NCBI RefSeq assembly: GCF_019721995.1 | Contig: NZ_BLYC01000015.1 | Span: forward strand, 1 to 64,000 | DNA length: 64,000 bases | Direction: 5' to 3' | DNA from: Bathymodiolus japonicus methanotrophic gill symbiont | GTDB lineage: Bacteria > Pseudomonadota > Gammaproteobacteria > Methylococcales > Methylomonadaceae | Part shown: piece after piece, positions 38,559 to 48,118 of the stretch | Position numbering within the stretch: position 1 is the first letter of the stretch | Layout: each line of letters opens with the position of its first letter | Notes under the pieces: generated by a model | What the model was told of the DNA's origin: nothing | Databases searched by the model: none | The model's input: only the letters and a program-made list of their open reading frames with translations | Translations under genes and position numbers: made by a program

Positions 38559-39274
38559 TCATCACCGATAGCGGTTTTTGGGTGGCTTTAGTTAATCCTG
38601 ATGATAAGCACCATCAAATCGCTATCAATACTTTGGCAACAATCAATGAGCCGCTTATCACAACGTATCCCGTGATGACTGAAGTCGGGGAGTCGCTATT
38701 TTTGCGAAAGCTTGTTTTGGGCATCCCAGCCCAAGCAAGCAGCAAAAACTTAACGCGACCACTTATGCCTCCGGCGGCCCCGATTCGTCCTCGTCACCTT
38801 GTCCCGACCCAACAAGGGGTCGGAACATAGGCTCCAAATGACTTGACGCCGTGTCGGATGGCCTTTTATTTTGTCTCCACCTTCGCTAACGCTCAGACTC
38901 CGACAAAACAACGGCCCTACGGCTATCGCGGACTAAAAATCTTCACTTCGCTAAAGCTCCGTTTCCAGGATTTTCAGCGTATGCCATTTGTTGCTTAAAC
39001 GTCGAGGAACACATTCGATATGCTGGCGTTTATGGATAGCTACCAGCAGAATGCATTCAGTGTTTTTCAAATTGAAACCTTGTTGGCGGATAAACAAAGA
39101 ATAGTTGCATTAATGAGGCAATACGCTGATCTGCCAATGGACTTAGCCGATGCTTCTTTAGTTTTATTGGCGGAACATTTAGGACATGGCCGGATTTTAA
39201 GCACAGATCAACGCGACTTTCATACCTATCGTTGTAAAAACACCAAGCCTTTCTCTAATTTATTATATTCATAA
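38555..39274 (+). pseudogene. VapC-type PIN-domain toxin, split by element A
   Basis: The frame starts MIITDSGFWVALVNPDDKHHQIA, the PIN-domain opening with the first catalytic Asp at residue 5. It runs to TEV at 38684, where element A enters. After 38979 it resumes CHLLLKRRGTHS, then a 2-base insertion (CGATATG against expected CGATG) shifts it. The rest (MLAFMDSYQQ... ADASLVLLAEHLGHGRILSTDQRDF) carries the later acidic residues of the nuclease site. The intact toxin would cleave RNA. Both toxin and antitoxin are disabled. Confidence 0.85.
38685..38979 (+). repeat. structured element A, copy 6
   Basis: This is a full 295-bp copy. The flanks GAAG and TATGCC rejoin to GAAGTATGCC (EVC), in frame with the PIN-domain toxin, with no target duplication. 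The read-through tail is the same ESLFLRKLVLGIPAQ... as in copy 2. Confidence 0.9.
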
Positions 39275-39301
39275 ACTCATTTAAGCCAGATAAACCAAGC
39301 T

Positions 39302-39447
39302 ATGTCAGCACTCTTGATTAAAGCACTTATTCCTCTTTTACCCCGCTTTGCCGAAGAAGAAGGTGATTTTTACACTGTTAAGCGTGCCGATTTGATTAAT
39401 TTACTTTGTTTGCAGGCTGGTACTGAATTATCCGTTGCTGAAAATAC
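39302..39447 (+). pseudogene. unidentified gene, 5' fragment cut by IS4
   Basis: An open frame MSALLIKALIPLLPRFAEEEGDFYTVKRADLINLL...LSVAEN runs without a stop into IS4 copy 4 at 39448. The downstream part is lost. The family is not recognised. Confidence 0.4.
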
Positions 39448-40083
39448 CATCAGTGCTCCCATTGAAAGAAGAAGTACCTAAACAAAGCAGCCTATAACCT
39501 ACCTGAATGTAGCACCACTCGAATATTTCCATCTTTTTGATTTTAATCACTTATAACAGCAAATAGACACTCTGTAGGCACCGTAAAAAAACAACAAATA
39601 ATTTCAAATAAAGCTTGCAATTGCCGAAGAATTTTTCTAAAAAATTCCGTTTTAATCACCTCATAAACGGATATCACCCATGCTTAAAGACCTACCACTC
39701 TCTGAACATATTCACCAACACTGCAATGAAAGTATGGAACGTGCCCTGTTAGCAGAGCGTCATCCTTTGTGGTCTCGTTCATGCCCAGAGTTGAAGGATA
39801 TCGACTTTATTCGCCTTGGGTTATTACGCTGTATCAGTGTAGTCGATAGTGGTCGCCATTTCCTCCAAACCAATGAACAGATTTATGGCCAGCTGCTTCC
39901 CCACTCAACGTATTTTAAATCACTGAAGTCGCATAGACGAACAAGTATGCTTGAGGCATTTGAACAGCAGAGCTATCATCTTCACTCTGAAACACTGCTA
40001 TCGCAATGCATTGATTATCTTAAAGCATTCCCGGAACTTGACGAATACACCATAGAAGCAGCGGATGGACATTTTATTGATCA
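39448..40083 (+). mobile_element. IS4-family insertion sequence, copy 4 (5' part only)
   Basis: The left end is CATCAGTGCTCCC, with one difference from the other copies. The transposase frame (39680 onward, MLKDLPLSEHI to GHFIDH) is cut at 40083 by an IS3-type element and ends in the chimeric tail PPCQDSFRLI. Three quarters of the element are missing. Confidence 0.9.
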
Positions 40084-40756
40084 CCCCCCGTGTCAGGATA
40101 GTTTTCGCCTTATTTGAAAAATAATAACTCAAACAAGGGGCGGAAAAATAAAACCATGACAACTCAATACCCAAAAGAAAGAAAAGATGCCATCATTAAC
40201 AAAATGCTTCCCCCCTTAAATATGAGCGTACCTGAATTAGCTAAGGCCGAAAATATTCCTTACGGAACGCTGTATACGTGGAAGCAAACTTATGTTGATA
40301 AGAAGTGCAAAAACACTAAAAACACAAGCCATTCTCCTATACAGTGGACAGCCGAGAGAAAATTATCAGCCATTATAGAAACAAGTACCCTGAGCGAGCA
40401 AGAGTGTAATGAATATTGTCGTACACATGGGCTTTATAAAGCTGAACTTGAGTCCTGGAAGACCCATTTTATTAAAGGATCAGAGCAAAACGTGACGCAA
40501 GAAAAAAACAGATAAAAACGTATTAAAACAATTACGTAGTGAAAACAAAAAATTAAAGAAAGAGCTTAATCGCAAAGAGAAAGCACTTGCAGAAACAGCG
40601 GCCTTATTGGTGCTTAGAAAAAAGCTGGATGCGCTCTGGGAGGAAAACGAGGACGCTTAATTCCTCACTCAGAGCGCGTAAATTATGTCACATGGATCAA
40701 TGAAGCCATTGGACAAGGTGCCAGAAAGGGCAAAGCCTGTGATATTGTTGGTATCA
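40084..40756 (+). pseudogene. IS3-type element remnant (orfA plus start of orfB)
   Basis: After a left end GTGTCAGGATAG-like sequence, orfA starts at 40156 (MTTQYPKERKDAIINKMLPP) and carries two helix-turn-helix stretches (SVPELAKAENIPYGTLYTWK; TLSEQECNEYCRTHGL). At 40503 an A-rich run (GAAAAAAAC) changes frame into a coiled coil ENKKLKKELNRKEKALAETAALLVLRKK ending near 40660. OrfB begins IPHSERVNYVTWINEAIG and is cut at 40756 by an IS701-like copy. The A run could be a programmed frameshift site or a mutation. Confidence 0.7.
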
Positions 40757-41220
40757 CTCGATGTTCAAGTTTTTGATATTGAGAAGGTAAAATCAGGTAT
40801 TCTGAGGTTGTTGTAATTTTATCGGTGTAAGCCCATGTTAATGAATGCCCCAGCCACCTTTATCCAAAGCTATATTGACGATTTAAATGATGCGCTCAAT
40901 CAGCTAAAACCCGGAGCCGCTTTGACACGGATTCAAGCCGCTTGGTTGGGCACTTGTTTAACGGGCATACTGCTAATGAACTCTGTTTGCTGGGCTAAGT
41001 TTGAGCGAGCAAGCCTTGGAGATTGCAAAGTAGCCGCATTATCCTGGGTGTTTCGTAAAGCAAGTATACCCTGGGACTGGTTGCTACGGGTGAGTGTGGT
41101 CTTAATTTTAAAACGTTATGGCATTACTGAAGGTGTGTTGGCCTTTGATGAATCAGACCGAGCACGATCTAAGTCTACAAAACGTATCTATAAGGTTTAC
41201 AAGCAGAAACAGGTAGTGGG

Positions 41221-41748
41221 TTAAATCTGTGTTTTTGCATGAATATCCCTGCCAAATTCCACCTTATTTATTAACAGACCAATCACAATATCATGCATTT
41301 TCTCTAACTTAGAGAAGCAGATTGTTCGACGAGTTAATCGTTTTATCCATGCTCTAAAATTCAAGTTTTTACGTTCAATTTTTTGGGTGTTTTTCTTACC
41401 TATTTCATGTTTCTCAGCATCGAGATGACGTTCATAAGCGCCCCAGTCATCGGTGTAATAACGACTGATATTTAAAGGCAAAAGTAACGCTTTTAATTCT
41501 TTGAAAACAATGTCCTTACGCTTGCCAAAAACATAAGCGAGTACCGTGTTGGTTTTATGATCAACAGCATGCCATAGCCAGCGTTGATTGCTTTTATTTC
41601 CTACAAAAGACCACTGTTCATCCATTTCGGCTTCATCACAGCAGACCTGTTCTAGTCTGACTTCCAATGGTTTCCCTTGATCAAAGGTCTGAAAAAGAGG
41701 GTTCACTTGAACAAGACTGTTTTCTTTGTTTTTTAAAGTACGAGTCAC
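41221..41748 (-). CDS. IS1 transposase, catalytic part (InsB)
   Basis: This 175-residue reading frame carries the DDE blocks of IS1: EMDEQWSFVGNKSNQRWLWHAVD (first Asp), SRYYTDDWGAYERHLDAEKHEIGK (second Asp) and the hallmark IERKNLNFRAWIKRLTRRTICFSK with the catalytic Glu. In IS1 it is made as an InsAB fusion by ribosomal frameshifting. It is complete, but the partner insA is frameshifted in this copy, so activity is doubtful. Confidence 0.9.
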   Translation of the reverse strand: MTRTLKNKENSLVQVNPLFQTFDQGKPLEVRLEQVCCDEAEMDEQWSFVGNKSNQRWLWHAVDHKTNTVLAYVFGKRKDIVFKELKALLLPLNISRYYTDDWGAYERHLDAEKHEIGKKNTQKIERKNLNFRAWIKRLTRRTICFSKLEKMHDIVIGLLINKVEFGRDIHAKTQI

Positions 41749-41755
41749 CGTATTT

Positions 41756-42010
41756 TTATTGTGATTTTAAGAACCCTAGCCGTGTCTCGAGTGCCACTAC
41801 TATTGATAGCCATTTCGACAACGTGTTCTTTGGTTCCAAATTCACATGCTTTATAACAATATTCCAACATGAAGGTTTGGTTGAGCAAGCTGTGGTCTGG
41901 CAACGATATCGCTGCACACCACGATCGCTACTACCTGATTTCATCAGGTTGGAATTAGTACAGTTAGGGCAGGTGATTTCTTGATAATATTTCATGAGGG
42001 AATTATGCAA
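41756..42010 (-). pseudogene. IS1 insA, frameshifted
   Basis: InsA is the DNA-binding half of the IS1 transposase, with a zinc-finger N-terminus (EITCPNCTNSNLMKSGSSDRGVQRYRCQTTAC). Relative to the second partial copy at 42514, bases are missing near 41874, changing NTFMLEYCYKACEFGTKEHVV into KPSCWNIVIKHVNLEPKN. The helix-turn-helix that should follow is out of frame. Confidence 0.82.
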
Positions 42011-42253
42011 TAAATCACTTTCTTATTCTATTGCTCTCATGCTAAACACAGGTTTAACCACTACCCAGAAACACAAAGCTCCGGCGGGTATGTTAATGGA
42101 CAAACGATAGTATTATTGCTGCTAGTTACCTCATCCATTACAGTGCCTGTCGGTTTTTTCTTTTATATGCCGGATCCAGCCTTAAAGCAGTGGGAAAAAG
42201 AGATAACGGTTGAAAAAGAGGGGTATAGCAAAAAAAGATCGGCCTATTAAGCC

Positions 42254-42513
42254 TGATACGTATTTTTCGACTCCCTACAGCTCTTGGGAAAGAGGGCAAA
42301 ATGAGAATGCTAATGGCTTATTAAGACAGTATTTCCCTAAAGTAATGGAGTTGATTGATGTTACGATAAAAGAGGTTTTTATAGCCGTTGATAAGCTAAA
42401 TAGTCGCCCTAAAAAGTGTCTCAATTACAAAACACCTTATGAGGTATTTGAAGGGCTGACTGGGATAGATATGAAAAATTTATTGGGTTATGCACTTATG
42501 AATTGAATTCAGG
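42254..42513 (+). pseudogene. IS30 3'-terminal fragment
   Basis: It encodes TYFSTPYSSWERGQNENANGLLRQYFPKVMELIDVTIKEVFIAVDKLNSRPKKCLNYKTP, the catalytic-Glu end of the IS30 transposase, and terminates with GAATTCAGG, the IS30 end. It retains a 12-codon stretch missing from the copy at 11402. It is inserted in the mosaic between two IS701-like segments. Confidence 0.88.
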
Positions 42514-42819
42514 TGATTTTAAGAACCCTAGCCGTGTCTCGAGTGCCACTACTATTGATAGCCATTTCGACAACGTGTTCTTTGGTTCCAAATTCACATG
42601 CTTTATAACAATATTCCAACATGAAGGTGTTGGTTGAGCAAGCTGTGGTCTGGCAACGATATCGCTGCACACCACGATCGCTACTACCTGATTTCATCAG
42701 GTTGGAATTAGTACAGTTAGGGCAGGTGATTTCTTGATAATATTTCATGAGGGAATTATGCAATAAATCACTTTCTTATTCTATTGCTCTCATGCTAAAC
42801 ACAGGTTTAACCCACTACC
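42514..42819 (-). pseudogene. IS1 right-end fragment with intact insA start
   Basis: It nearly duplicates 41761-42065. It encodes MHNSLMKYYQEITCPNC... with the unshifted continuation NTFMLEYCYKACEFGTKEHVVEMA and stops at the IS30 junction. The terminal repeat reads CCCACTACCC. This is part of a tandem duplication of IS1 plus IS701 sequence. Confidence 0.85.
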
Positions 42820-43597
42820 CAGAAACACAAAGGCTCCGGCGGGTATGTTAATGGACAAACGATAGTATTATTGCTGCTAGTTACCTCATCCATTACAGTG
42901 CCTGTCGGTTTTTTCTTTTATATGCCGGATCCAGCCTTAAAGCAGTGGGATAAAGAAGATAAACGGTTGAAAAAGAGGGGTATAGCAAAAAAAGATCGGC
43001 CTATTAAGCCTGAACGTGACAGTGCCTACCCGACCAAAACAGAGATTGCATTAGGCTTATTAAAAGAGTTTAAAGTTGCGCATAGCCTGATTAAAATTAA
43101 AGGCGTACTGGCTTGATGCGCTGTATGGTGAAAAAGCCTTTATGGACGAAGCCGCTAAAGAATCTGGAGGCTCGCAGGTGATTAGCCAATTACGTAAAAA
43201 CCAAAATATTGAATATAGAGGTAGAATAAGGTCAGTCGAGAGCTACTTTAATTCGATTAACAAAGGCATTGATCAGATAATACGCGTACGTGGCGGCAAA
43301 GAGATTAAAGTGACTGTCAGCAGTGCACGATTAAAGGTGAGTTCTCACAGTAAAAAACGCTTTGTCATTGCCTTAAAATATGACGGTGAAAACGACTATC
43401 GCTATTTAGTGGCGACAGACCTGACTTGGCGCACACAAGATATTATTCAAGCCTATACGTTGAGATGGCTGATTGAGGTTTTCTTTGAGGACTGGAAGCT
43501 TTATGAAGGATGGGGGCGTGAGGCCAAACAATTAGATGAAGAGGGATCAAGCCGTGGCCTGATTCTGAGTCTTTTGTTTGACCATTGCCTTCTCCTA

Positions 43598-43635
43598 ATA
43601 ATAAATTAAGCGAATATGAGCGACTTGCTATTTTA
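43598..43635 (+). other. sliver of an IS3-type orfB
   Basis: About 38 bases between the broken IS701-like copy and element A read NNKLSEYERLAILR, similar to the N-terminal helix of IS3 OrfB proteins. It is too short to be certain. Confidence 0.3.
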
Positions 43636-43929
43636 CGGGGAGTCGCTATTTTTGCGAAAGCTTGTTTTGGGCATCCCAGCCCAAGCAAGCAGCAAAAACT
43701 TAACGCGACCACTTATGCCTCCGGCGGCCCCGATTCGTCCTCGTCACCTCGTCCCGACCCAACAAGGGGTCGGAACATAGGCTCCAAATGACTTGACGCC
43801 GTGTCGGATGGCCTTTTATTTTGTCTCCACCTTCGCTAACGCTCAGACTCCGACAAAACAACGGCCCTACGGCTATCGCGGACTAAAAATCTTCACTTCG
43901 CTAAAGCTCCGTTTCCAGGATTTTCAGCG
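43636..43929 (+). repeat. structured element A, copy 7
   Basis: This is a full copy of 294 bp. The left flank is an IS3-like sliver and the right flank is internal IS4 sequence, so it joins two unrelated fragments and marks a recombination joint. Confidence 0.9.
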
Positions 43930-44339
43930 GCGGCCGGAGGGATTTACGCGTTGAATCTCAGAAGTGGGTTGCTCAGATTTCTTTGTCTGGTGACAAACGG
44001 AACTCAGAGACATCAAGAAATACCTGTGTTACGAGATCATATTGAAAAGCAAAACAAGGGAAATAACAGCTCTCAGAAACATCTCCATGTCTACGATAAA
44101 GCCGTCACCGACTTTGTCTGGTGGGATCGGCAGAAACGACATGCTAATTACATGATTTCAATGCTAAAAGAAAATTCAATTGCGACTCTGGTTGAGTCTA
44201 TCCCTTTTGACTCCCGCCATGAGATCAATACAGGGGTTGAAGCATACAGTGTGTACGAAAACAAGGGCATCAAATTTAACGTGGTGGATTACCGTGATCC
44301 AGAAACCGGAAAACTTCACCGGTTTGTGACAACCTTGCC
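43930..44339 (+). pseudogene. IS4 transposase, internal fragment
   Basis: It matches residues from GGIYALNLRSGLL to RFVTTLP of the IS4 transposase, bounded by element A on the left and element B on the right. There is no start, YREK motif or end. The read-through frame ends in the element B tail RRAMLPHEIPGLLSP. Confidence 0.92.
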
Positions 44340-44619
44340 CAGGCGCGCCATGCTACCTCACGAAATTCCGGGACTCCTGTCGCCATAATTCGTTCACCTA
44401 CGCAGCGGATGGGAGATGCCCTGAACGCCCTGCGTCCGCAACGACTACGCACAAAAGCCGCTTCGTCATTACTACCTCACTGGCTGGACGGCTATTCGGA
44501 ATGCAATTCTTGCTCCTCTCGCGTGCTGCTAACACACGTCGAATCAGCGAATTGCCCTGTCGCCTATCAGGGACTAAAAATCACCACTTCGCTAAGCTCC
44601 GTTTCCATGATTTTCAGCG
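44340..44619 (+). repeat. structured element B, copy 3
   Basis: This full 280-bp copy runs CAGGCGCGCC to GATTTTCAGCG and is nearly identical to copies 2 and 4. The left flank is IS4 and the right flank is unrelated intergenic DNA before the phd-like gene. Confidence 0.9.
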
Positions 44620-44828
44620 ATTGTAATGCAACCGTAAACAGATGCAACTAAATAGTTACTAAATGAATACTACGAACAATAAGAACCGTTTGCCGGGCAA
44701 GCCCATGGTAAACAGCGATATTAAGCTTCAGAATTATTATATTCGGGGCACTATAAGGCTCGTTGATAGCACGATGTTCAGTAGAACGTCGCTGTTATGC
44801 TTACTTAGTAGCAGCTGTTAACAGGTGC

Positions 44829-44834
44829 TATAAT
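44829..44834 (+). promoter_or_regulatory. probable -10 box of the phd-like antitoxin gene
   Basis: TATAAT preceded by TG (TGCTATAAT) forms an extended -10 box 31 bases before the antitoxin ATG. The -35 region is not clear. Confidence 0.45.
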
Positions 44835-44865
44835 CAGGACTGTTTGAACACTTAAGGACTAATCG

Positions 44866-45138
44866 ATGCAAACAAAATTTTCAGAAGATGTCGTCCCTCT
44901 GTCAGATCTAAAAATAAACCCGGGAAAAATTGTTAAACGAGCTAAAGATACTCGACGCCCCATTTTACTTACTAGTCGGGGTCGAGGAGTAGCTGTAGTT
45001 CAGGGGCTTGAAGAGTATGAATGCCATGAAGAAGAAATTCAATTCATGAAGGCCGTTGCTCAAGGGCTAGTGGAAATTGGAGATGGCAACGTAACCACGC
45101 TTGAGGATGTAAAGAGGAAATTAGTAATTAGTAAGTGA
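44866..45138 (+). CDS. Phd/YefM-family antitoxin, orphan
   Basis: This 90-residue protein begins MQTKFSEDVVPLSDLKINPGKIVKRAKDTRRPILLTSRGRGVAVVQGLEEYE. That is the Phd/YefM fold, which binds DNA and represses its own operon through the N-terminal part and neutralises a RelE/ParE-type toxin through the C-terminal tail (family knowledge). The gene looks complete, including a C-terminal tail TLEDVKRKLVISK. The toxin gene expected immediately downstream is absent: the IS66 left end starts 10 bases after the stop and its other side lies in an IS4 remnant. Confidence 0.82.
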   Translation: MQTKFSEDVVPLSDLKINPGKIVKRAKDTRRPILLTSRGRGVAVVQGLEEYECHEEEIQFMKAVAQGLVEIGDGNVTTLEDVKRKLVISK

Positions 45139-45163
45139 AGATATTTTGTAACTACTCAGCGTA

Positions 45164-45454
45164 CGCTTAAAATCAGGGAAACGGAGCCTAAGCGGAGTGA
45201 TGATTTTTAGTCTCTGGTAGGCGACAGGGCAATTCGCTGATCCGAAGTGCGCTAGTAGCGCGCGAGGGAGGCAAGAATTGCATTCCGAATAGCCGTCCAG
45301 CCATTTGAGGTAGACTTAACTGAGCAGGGTTTTGTGCGTAGTTGAGTAGTTGAGACGGACGCAGGGCGACCAGGGCATCTCCCATTCGCTGCGTAGGCGA
45401 ATGAATGTTGGTGACAGGAGTCCCAGAATGTTGTGAGGTAGCATGGCGCGCCTG
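45164..45454 (-). repeat. structured element B, copy 5 (diverged)
   Basis: This copy is in reverse orientation inside the IS66 left region, about 291 bp. Its left end is CAGGCGCGCC (in the element's own direction) and its right end GATTTTAAGCG in place of GATTTTCAGCG. It is more diverged than copies 2-4, so it is older. Confidence 0.85.
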
Positions 45455-45699
45455 AATAATTAAAAAAGTTCTTGACAGGGTTTTAGTCTGGTTTTTGTGA
45501 TTTTTAGTAAACTGCCCAACAGTCGATTAATCCACGCTTTATTGCTTCTATCGCTATAGTCATCACAAAATGTCCCCTTAAACATCTACGACCTCGAAGA
45601 ACTTTTTTATTCGCCTTACAATCGCTTAAAACAAGGAAAATTCGGGATTTAAAACCCATGAGATAATAAGCCTGTCCTTAAAGCAATACAGGTTACCCT

Positions 45700-47110
45700 T
45701 TGAAAATAGACTTCATCGATGTTGATTCCGCAATCAGTCATGCCAAACAGTTACTTGAAACTGAGCGTGATATATCGCCTGCGCTAAAATCAGCACTGGA
45801 AGTGATTCTATTATTAGTCACGGTATTACTCAATCGAGTGACACTGAACAGCAAAAATAGCAGTAAACCACCTGCAAGTGATCCCCAACCGTAAAAAAGG
45901 GAATCGAAAAAAATCAGATAAGCCTTCTGGCGGACAAAAATCGCATGTCGGCACGACACTTCAAAAAATAGATGACCCGGATGAAATCGAGATCATTACC
46001 ATTGATCGCCGTACCTTGCCAAAAGGGCGATACACGGCAGATGGCTTTGAAACACGCCAGGTATTCGATATTGATATCTCAAGGGTAGTGACAGAATACC
46101 AGGCGCAACGGTTGATAAATGGAAAAGGTCAGTGTTTTATCGCTCCTTTTCCAGATGAGGTTACTAAGGCTGCGCAATATGGTAATGGGATAAAAGCCCA
46201 TGTGGTTTATCTTTCGCAATATCAGTTATTGCCCTACAACCGAATACAGGAGTATTTCGCTGATCAATTAGGTATGCCGATTAGTGAAGGCTCTATCTAT
46301 AATTTCAATGAACTGGCCTATGAGAAGTTGGCTGGGTTTGAAACTATCAGTAAAGAACACTTAGTCGAATCAGCGTGCATTCATGCGGATGAAACAGGCA
46401 TTAATATTAATGGTAAGCGCCATTGGCTACATGGGGCCTCCAATGTTCAGTGGACACACTTCTTTCCCCATGCCAAACGTGGCACAGAGGCAATGAATGA
46501 CATTGGTATTTTACCCCATTTTCATGGGATTTTATGTCATGATCATTGGAAGCCCTACTATAAATATGATTGTACTCATTCGCTTTGTAATGCACATCAT
46601 TTGAGGGAATTAACGCGCGCCTGGGAGCAGGATAAACAGGAGTGGGCGCTTGAAATGAAACGACTACTTGAAAAAATGAATGATGCCGTCAATGAAGCAG
46701 GTGGCATGCTACTACATAAAGAAGCAGAAAAATGGAAGGTACAATACAGAGAATTACTTGGCAAAGCGGAGATCGAATGCCCACCACCCGATAAGCCTAA
46801 AGAAGTAAAACGGGAGCGAATAAAACGCAGTAAAGCTAGAAACTTACTGGAAAGGCTGATTAATTATGAAGAGGATGTCTTGCGCTTCATGACAAATACC
46901 TGGGTGCCATTTACCAATAATGCCGCAGAAAATTCGATTCGGATGACCAAGGTTCAACAGAAAATATCCGGCTGCTTTCGTAGTACCAAGGGTGCAGAGA
47001 TATTTTGTCGTGTCAGAGGGTATTTATCAACGTGCCGTAAACAAGGTCTAAGTGCAACTCAGGCAATGACCTTGGTCTTTGAGGGAAAGTTACCTGAATT
47101 TGCTTTATAA
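45700..47110 (+). pseudogene. IS66-family transposase, frameshifted
   Basis: The N-terminal part (45700-45894, ending SKNSSKPPASDPQP) is separated by one extra C near 45883 from the rest, which reads DPNRKKGNRKKSDKPSGGQKSHVGTTLQ. The long downstream frame carries a zinc-finger-free linker, the catalytic domain (IHADETGININGKRHWLHGASN, first Asp; GILCHDHWKPYYKY, second Asp; LCNAHHLRELT; TNNAAENSIRMTKVQQKISGCFRS, the Glu). The IS66 accessory ORFs tnpA and tnpB are absent, as in the ISBst12-type subgroup. Confidence 0.9.
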
Positions 47111-47145
47111 TTTCATTGAACTACTCAGCTTCGCTGAGTAGTTAC

Positions 47146-47608
47146 ATTTAAAATACGTTGAGCGGGGAAGCAGCTGGCCATAAATCTGTTCATTGGTTTG
47201 GAGGAAATGGCGACCACTATCGACTACACTGATACAGCGTAATAACCCAAGGCGAATAAAGTCGATATCCTTCAACTCTGGGCATGAACGAGCCCACAAA
47301 GGATGACGCTCTGCTAACAGGGCACGTTCCATACTTTCATTGCAGTGTTGGTGAATATGTTCAGAGAGTGGTAGGTCTTTAAGCATGGGTGATATCCGTT
47401 TATGAGGTGATTAAAACGAAAATTTTTTCGGCAATTGCAAGCTTTATTTGAAATTATTTGTTGTTTTTTTACGGTGCCTACAGAGTGTCTATTTACTGTT
47501 ACTAAGTGATTAAAATCAAAAAGACGGAAATATTCGAGTGGTGCTACCTTCAGGTAGGTTATAGGCTGCTTTGTTTAGGTACTTCTTCTTTCAATGGGAA
47601 CACTGATG
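47146..47608 (-). mobile_element. IS4-family insertion sequence, copy 6 (5' part only)
   Basis: The minus-strand copy has its left end at 47608 and transposase start MLKDLPLSEHI at 47386. It is cut at 47146 by IS66, so only about 80 codons remain. It interrupts the cyclase-like gene fragment at 47609. Confidence 0.92.
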
Positions 47609-47752
47609 GGAAGCGATAAGAATCTCGGATGACTTGTTATAGTTTTGGCAGCTTAAGATGCCACCAAAAACGATAATCAAAGTAATAAATAAGGAACTGG
47701 TGGTAAAGTGTAGCGAGTAGGTGGAGCGTTTTTTGGCTTGCAATTTAGTCAT
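47609..47752 (-). pseudogene. membrane sensor protein (cyclase/HD-type), N-terminal fragment
   Basis: A frame starts at 47752 with a good ribosome-binding site (CAGGAGATGAC) and reads MTKLQAKKRSTYSLHF...LFITLIIVFGGILSCQNYNKSSEILIAS, then enters IS4 copy 6. The membrane anchor and following helix resemble N-termini of adenylate cyclase or HD-GYP sensor proteins. The rest is missing, so the family call is tentative. Confidence 0.5.
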
Positions 47753-47836
47753 CTCCTGAGGTTGGGGTCGACTACGATTTAAGTGATTGGGAGTGTTGGT
47801 TGAACGATGGATTGAGGGTTAAATAACATCAGAAAC

Positions 47837-47881
47837 CTGTAGGGTGTGCTGAGGCACAAAGCGAATCACCCCACCCTACAG
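47837..47881. repeat. REP-like hairpin
   Basis: CTGTAGGGTG...CACCCTACAG with GC-rich centre forms a stem-loop of a type scattered between genes of many gammaproteobacteria. It lies between the cyclase fragment and MITE M2. Confidence 0.65.
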
Positions 47882-47902
47882 AATACATGATTTCAGCTAT
47901 TA

Positions 47903-48054
47903 CTCGATGTTAAAGTTTTTTAACTGATTGATTTTATTGATAATTTTACTGACAAAGAAAGCATCAACATCATTGTAAATCAATCACTTATAAAACAAAG
48001 CCGGAAAAATTTACTTTTCTTAGCCCAGTTATAGCTGAAAACTTGAACATCGAG
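47903..48054. repeat. MITE M2, copy b
   Basis: This 152-bp copy is inverted relative to copy a (one end has CTCGATGTTAAAG) and flanked by TATTA on both sides. It lies just downstream of the TPR gene's stop. Confidence 0.88.
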
Positions 48055-48118
48055 TATTAATAAATCCTGGTTTCTATATCAAATAAATAACAGCTGGATA
48101 ATTTTTAACCTGGCTTTA

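Larger units (their letters stand above)
41212..42065 (-). mobile_element. IS1-family insertion sequence
   Basis: The element has ends GGTAGTGGGTTAAA / TTTAACCACTACC and an 8-bp target duplication CAGAAACA (41204-41211, 42066-42073). It is inserted in the IS701-like transposase. It contains insA and insB on the minus strand. Confidence 0.92.
40757..43597 (+). mobile_element. IS701-like insertion sequence, copy 3 (mosaic, interrupted)
   Basis: The 5' part (40757-41211) matches copy 1 and is interrupted by IS1 with the 8-bp duplication CAGAAACA. A degraded middle part follows (42066-42253), then an IS30 fragment, a second partial IS1, and a longer middle-to-3' part (42820-43597). The middle segment is present twice. 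Frameshifts occur near 43112 (an extra T) and the 3' end is missing. Confidence 0.88.
45148..47145 (+). mobile_element. IS66-family insertion sequence with element B nested inside
   Basis: The ends are GTAACTACTCAGCG / CGCTGAGTAGTTAC. Without element B it is about 1.7 kb. The flanks (GATATTTT and ATTTAAAA) are not a clean 8-bp duplication, and the right flank is internal IS4 sequence, so the outer DNA has been rearranged. The short element M3 uses the same ends. Confidence 0.88.

Noticed and set aside
40503-40515. A7 run in the IS3-type orfA as a confirmed programmed frameshift site
   Set aside because: It could equally be a mutation in an already truncated element; no proof from sequence alone.
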